A stretch of DNA of 64,000 nucleotides from the NCBI GenBank assembly GCA_016801845.1, contig CM028922.1, positions 6,255,501 through 6,319,500 on the forward strand, read 5' to 3'. Positions within the stretch are counted from its first letter, which is position 1. The number at the start of each line of letters is the position of its first letter. This stretch comes from Polydactylus sextarius (lineage: Eukaryota; Chordata; Actinopteri; Polynemidae). The notes below the pieces were generated by a model. It was not told the origin of the DNA and did no database searches. It saw only the letters and a program-made list of their open reading frames with translations. Positions 61,612 through 64,000 of the stretch are shown piece by piece. Both the position numbers and the translations under genes were made by a program.

Positions 61612-62235
61612 TTGGGGTTTTCCATCAGTTTGATAACTGACTCTCACATACATTTCATACCCATTTGATCGTAATTATTCAATCAAAACTATTCAGTCAT
61701 GGTTTGTTTTTACAGTAACGTGATTTCAGCAGATCTCTGATCTTGTCGTTATCACGAAGTAGTTCACTTTCACCAAACCTGTTTGTAACAGTCTGTTTCC
61801 ATGATATCGTTTGGAAACCCCTCAGAAAACCTTAAAAGTCTCATGGACTTAATTATATGTAACATGTAAAAGTTCTGAAACATTCAGTAGGTTCATACAT
61901 GACACCATGGGATGTAGCCAGAATTTTTCCACTGGTTTAACAACTGACTCTCACATTTTATGCCTATTTAGTCGTAATTATTTAATCAAAACTTTTAAGT
62001 CACCGTTTGTTTTTAGAGTAACATGCTATCAGCACGTCTATGATCTTATCGTTGTTGTCATGAGATAGTTCACTTTCACCAAACCTGTTTTAAACCGTTT
62101 GGTTCCATGATATCATTTGAAAACCCCTAGAAAAACCTTAAAAGTCTCATGGACTTAATTATATGTAACATGTAAAAGTTCTGAAACATTCAGTAGGTTC
62201 ATACATGACACCATGGGGATGTAACCAGATTTTTT
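61612..62235 (+). repeat. two-copy tandem repeat, period about 306 bp
   Basis: Segments beginning near AACTGACTCTCACAT and ending near GACACCATGGG are repeated side by side. The phrase CTTAAAAGTCTCATGGACTT occurs at 61831 and again at 62137, and about 90 bases around it are near-identical. The 5' part of each unit is more diverged. Not a recognised transposon. Confidence 0.85.
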
Positions 62236-63078
62236 GAAAAGTAAACACATAAAGAGAGTTAATGTGGGAAGTACTAATTCCCCTCATACACTAATTGTCA
62301 TGTTAAAACGGAGAAATGAACATATAGGACATTTTATGTTTATATTTATGTTATGTTGCGGCTTGTGACTTTTGTGGGTTTTTTTGTGATAGTCAGCAGG
62401 TGTATTCTTCTGTGGTACAAATTTCAGTCTGATCAGCGCTTATGGAAAAAAAAACAGCTTGGTTTGATATGGTTTACTGAAGCATAAAGATATCATATGA
62501 GTTCAGTGCATTTTCAGTTTGATCGAACAAGTCAAAACTAAAGTAAAAGCCGATTGGGACGCTGATACTACATTTCCCACAGAGTTATTATATTATTGCC
62601 CCCAGCTGTCAAATACTACGTATGTGCAAAGTCCAAATTATATTGTATATCAAATCTTATTTAAGACACAATACAAACGGTGGTTTCAGTAGAAAATACA
62701 AACAAGTAAGACACTTTATAACACTCAATTATTTACTCAGATCTCTAAAAACACACACACAGTGAACACTAGAGGGAGCCACTTGTCTAATAACTGCGAC
62801 CAGAGTCCACCGTTTTATTCTATATAAAACATAAACACAAGCTCTGTCCTCCTCAAAACCCATATTTCTTACTTAGAGTGTAAATGTCTTTTATTTGTAG
62901 AGCTCCCGGGACTAATATTTTTTCATGACTCATGATTGTAACTTTTCCCTCTTTGAAAAAACAGCACCCGCTCCAGTAATGATGAGTTTACAGGGAATCC
63001 TTTTGGAGGTTTGCCATCACGTCAACATCACTGTCTAAAGCTCTTTTCAGGTTTCGTGTTTTATTTTGAAAAACCATA

Positions 63079-63169
63079 CCGGAAGTGGTGACCGGGTTAA
63101 GAGGAAGTTTTGTTTTAAAGGCGGTGCTCGTGCTTCTGTTTTGATAACGTGACATGCCCTTGAATATAG
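63079..63169 (+). promoter_or_regulatory. plgrkt: probable PLGRKT promoter and leader exon
   Basis: CCGGAAGT at 63079-63086 is a consensus ETS/GABP site of the kind found at TATA-less housekeeping promoters. A possible donor, TATAG|GTTAGT, ends a leader exon at 63169. The exon boundaries are tentative. Confidence 0.4.
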
Positions 63170-63669
63170 GTTAGTCCTGCAACTGTGACCAGGACCATTA
63201 CATTACATTAGGTCTATTTAGTTTACGAACGTCAAAGTATATTAGGTATGTAAAGTTTTGAATTTTCAAAGATTTGATTTTTTTTTTTCAACCAAACTAA
63301 CGGCCACGTTTAAATCAGTTTAAAATCCCAGCTTTATGTCACGCGACGACGCACAAGAAGCTAATTAATGTTGAAATAAATAGCACGACATTGTTAGCAA
63401 CAAGCACAAAAACATGTGTGACGTCTGCTCACGTCTTGCTAGATGCTAACATGTAACGTAGCATGCTAGTATTAGCAGCATGAAGTCATGAGACTGAATT
63501 AAAGGAAATGTTATGGTTGGTTAACCAGACGTACTTTCAGTGTATTTGTCTGCAAGATTGTTTGGTTTTGTTTCCTCATTTATTTTATTTATTAATTTTT
63601 TTTTTTTTTGTGACTGCAGTATAATTTTTTGTCAAATTGTATCTTCAGGTCAACAGTAACATCACTATC

Positions 63670-63750
63670 ATGGGGTTTCTACTGTCTAAATCCATGGATG
63701 CAAACTTTCAAAAGCAGCAAGAATTCATGCTTCTCAATGCACGTCTGCAG
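63670..63750 (+). CDS. plgrkt: PLGRKT, plasminogen receptor (KT), first coding exon; gene runs off right edge
   Basis: PLGRKT is a small two-pass membrane protein whose C-terminal lysine binds plasminogen at the cell surface (family knowledge). This exon encodes 27 residues, MGFLLSKSMDANFQKQQEFM followed by LLNARLQ. That matches the N-terminus of vertebrate PLGRKT (MGF-SKSM, Q-EFM, NARLQ). The acceptor ATCTTCAG at 63641-63648 precedes the ATG and the donor CAG|GTGAGT follows, phase 0. The rest of the gene is outside the window. PLGRKT flanks CD274 in mammals, which bears on the identity of the adjacent B7 gene. Confidence 0.92.
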
Positions 63751-64000
63751 GTGAGTCAGTGTGCACTGAGGTGTTGAATATGGTGCCTGTGTGAGGTGAA
63801 GTGTTGCAAGCGTTCATGTCTGATGGCTTCTCCTCCATCCTGCCAAAAAAAAAAAAAAAAAAAGTCTAGATCTGAGGTTAAAAGATGTATTCGTCTCATG
63901 CATTGTGCAAGTATGAAAGCAGTGAAATGCAGTAGCATCTGTCTCCTTACTGTGCTGTCAGTGCAAAAATAGACGATCTGAATCAAAATGACCTAAAACT
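63751..64000 (+). other. start of PLGRKT intron
   Basis: Intronic sequence with an A19 run near 63845-63863. The minus-strand open frame here is not coding. Confidence 0.6.

Larger units (their letters stand above)
59981..63060. other. B7-NACHT to PLGRKT intergenic region
   Basis: About three kilobases between two divergent genes. It contains the pyrimidine tract, IRF-like and kappaB-like motifs and the 306-bp tandem duplication. No coding exon is supportable. Confidence 0.6.

Noticed and set aside
1..64000. CRISPR arrays, bacterial operons, riboswitches, rRNA genes
   Set aside because: The tandem repeats are eukaryotic microsatellites without spacers, all genes are intron-containing, and no structured prokaryotic RNA or rRNA sequence was seen.

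Overview
The window is vertebrate nuclear DNA, most likely from a ray-finned fish of the percomorph type. The genes are split into short exons with GT-AG introns. There are many (GT)n, (CA)n and (AT)n microsatellites, a Tc1/mariner fossil, and a dispersed repeat I recognise as common in percomorph genomes. No prokaryotic or viral gene organisation is visible. All gene models below were built by hand from splice sites, reading phase and family similarity.

Layout, left to right. (1) 1-10216, minus strand: the 5' part of a LIM-homeobox gene, LHX6. Four coding exons are present; the second LIM domain and the homeodomain would lie beyond the left edge. (2) 13435-25301 (alternative leader to about 25.7 kb), minus strand: RBM18, a small RRM protein, complete in five coding exons. 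(3) 25.7-40.6 kb, plus strand: MRRF, mitochondrial ribosome recycling factor, complete in six coding exons. It starts head-to-head with RBM18 from what looks like a shared promoter. (4) 40.6-50.9 kb: an intergenic stretch with no supportable gene; it holds a Tc1-like fossil and some unusually complex sequence. (5) 50986-59874, minus strand: a gene whose extracellular part is a PD-L1/PD-L2-like B7 protein (signal peptide, IgV, IgC, transmembrane helix). Its exon chain continues in phase through a long cytoplasmic region into a NACHT-type P-loop NTPase domain. (6) 59.9-63.1 kb: an intergenic stretch with IRF-like and kappaB-like motifs, purine/pyrimidine tracts and a 306-bp tandem duplication. 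(7) 63670 to the right edge, plus strand: the first coding exon of PLGRKT, the plasminogen receptor with a C-terminal lysine.

The genes do not form one pathway. LHX6, RBM18 and MRRF are neighbours in mammals (human 9q33). CD274/PDCD1LG2 and PLGRKT are neighbours at human 9p24. The window joins the two blocks, and the PLGRKT neighbour independently supports the PD-L1-family call. The most exciting item is the predicted B7-NACHT receptor. As modelled it is a 592-residue single-pass immune ligand carrying an NLR-type nucleotide-binding module inside the cell. Read-through at one donor would instead give a 296-residue product of ordinary PD-L1 length.
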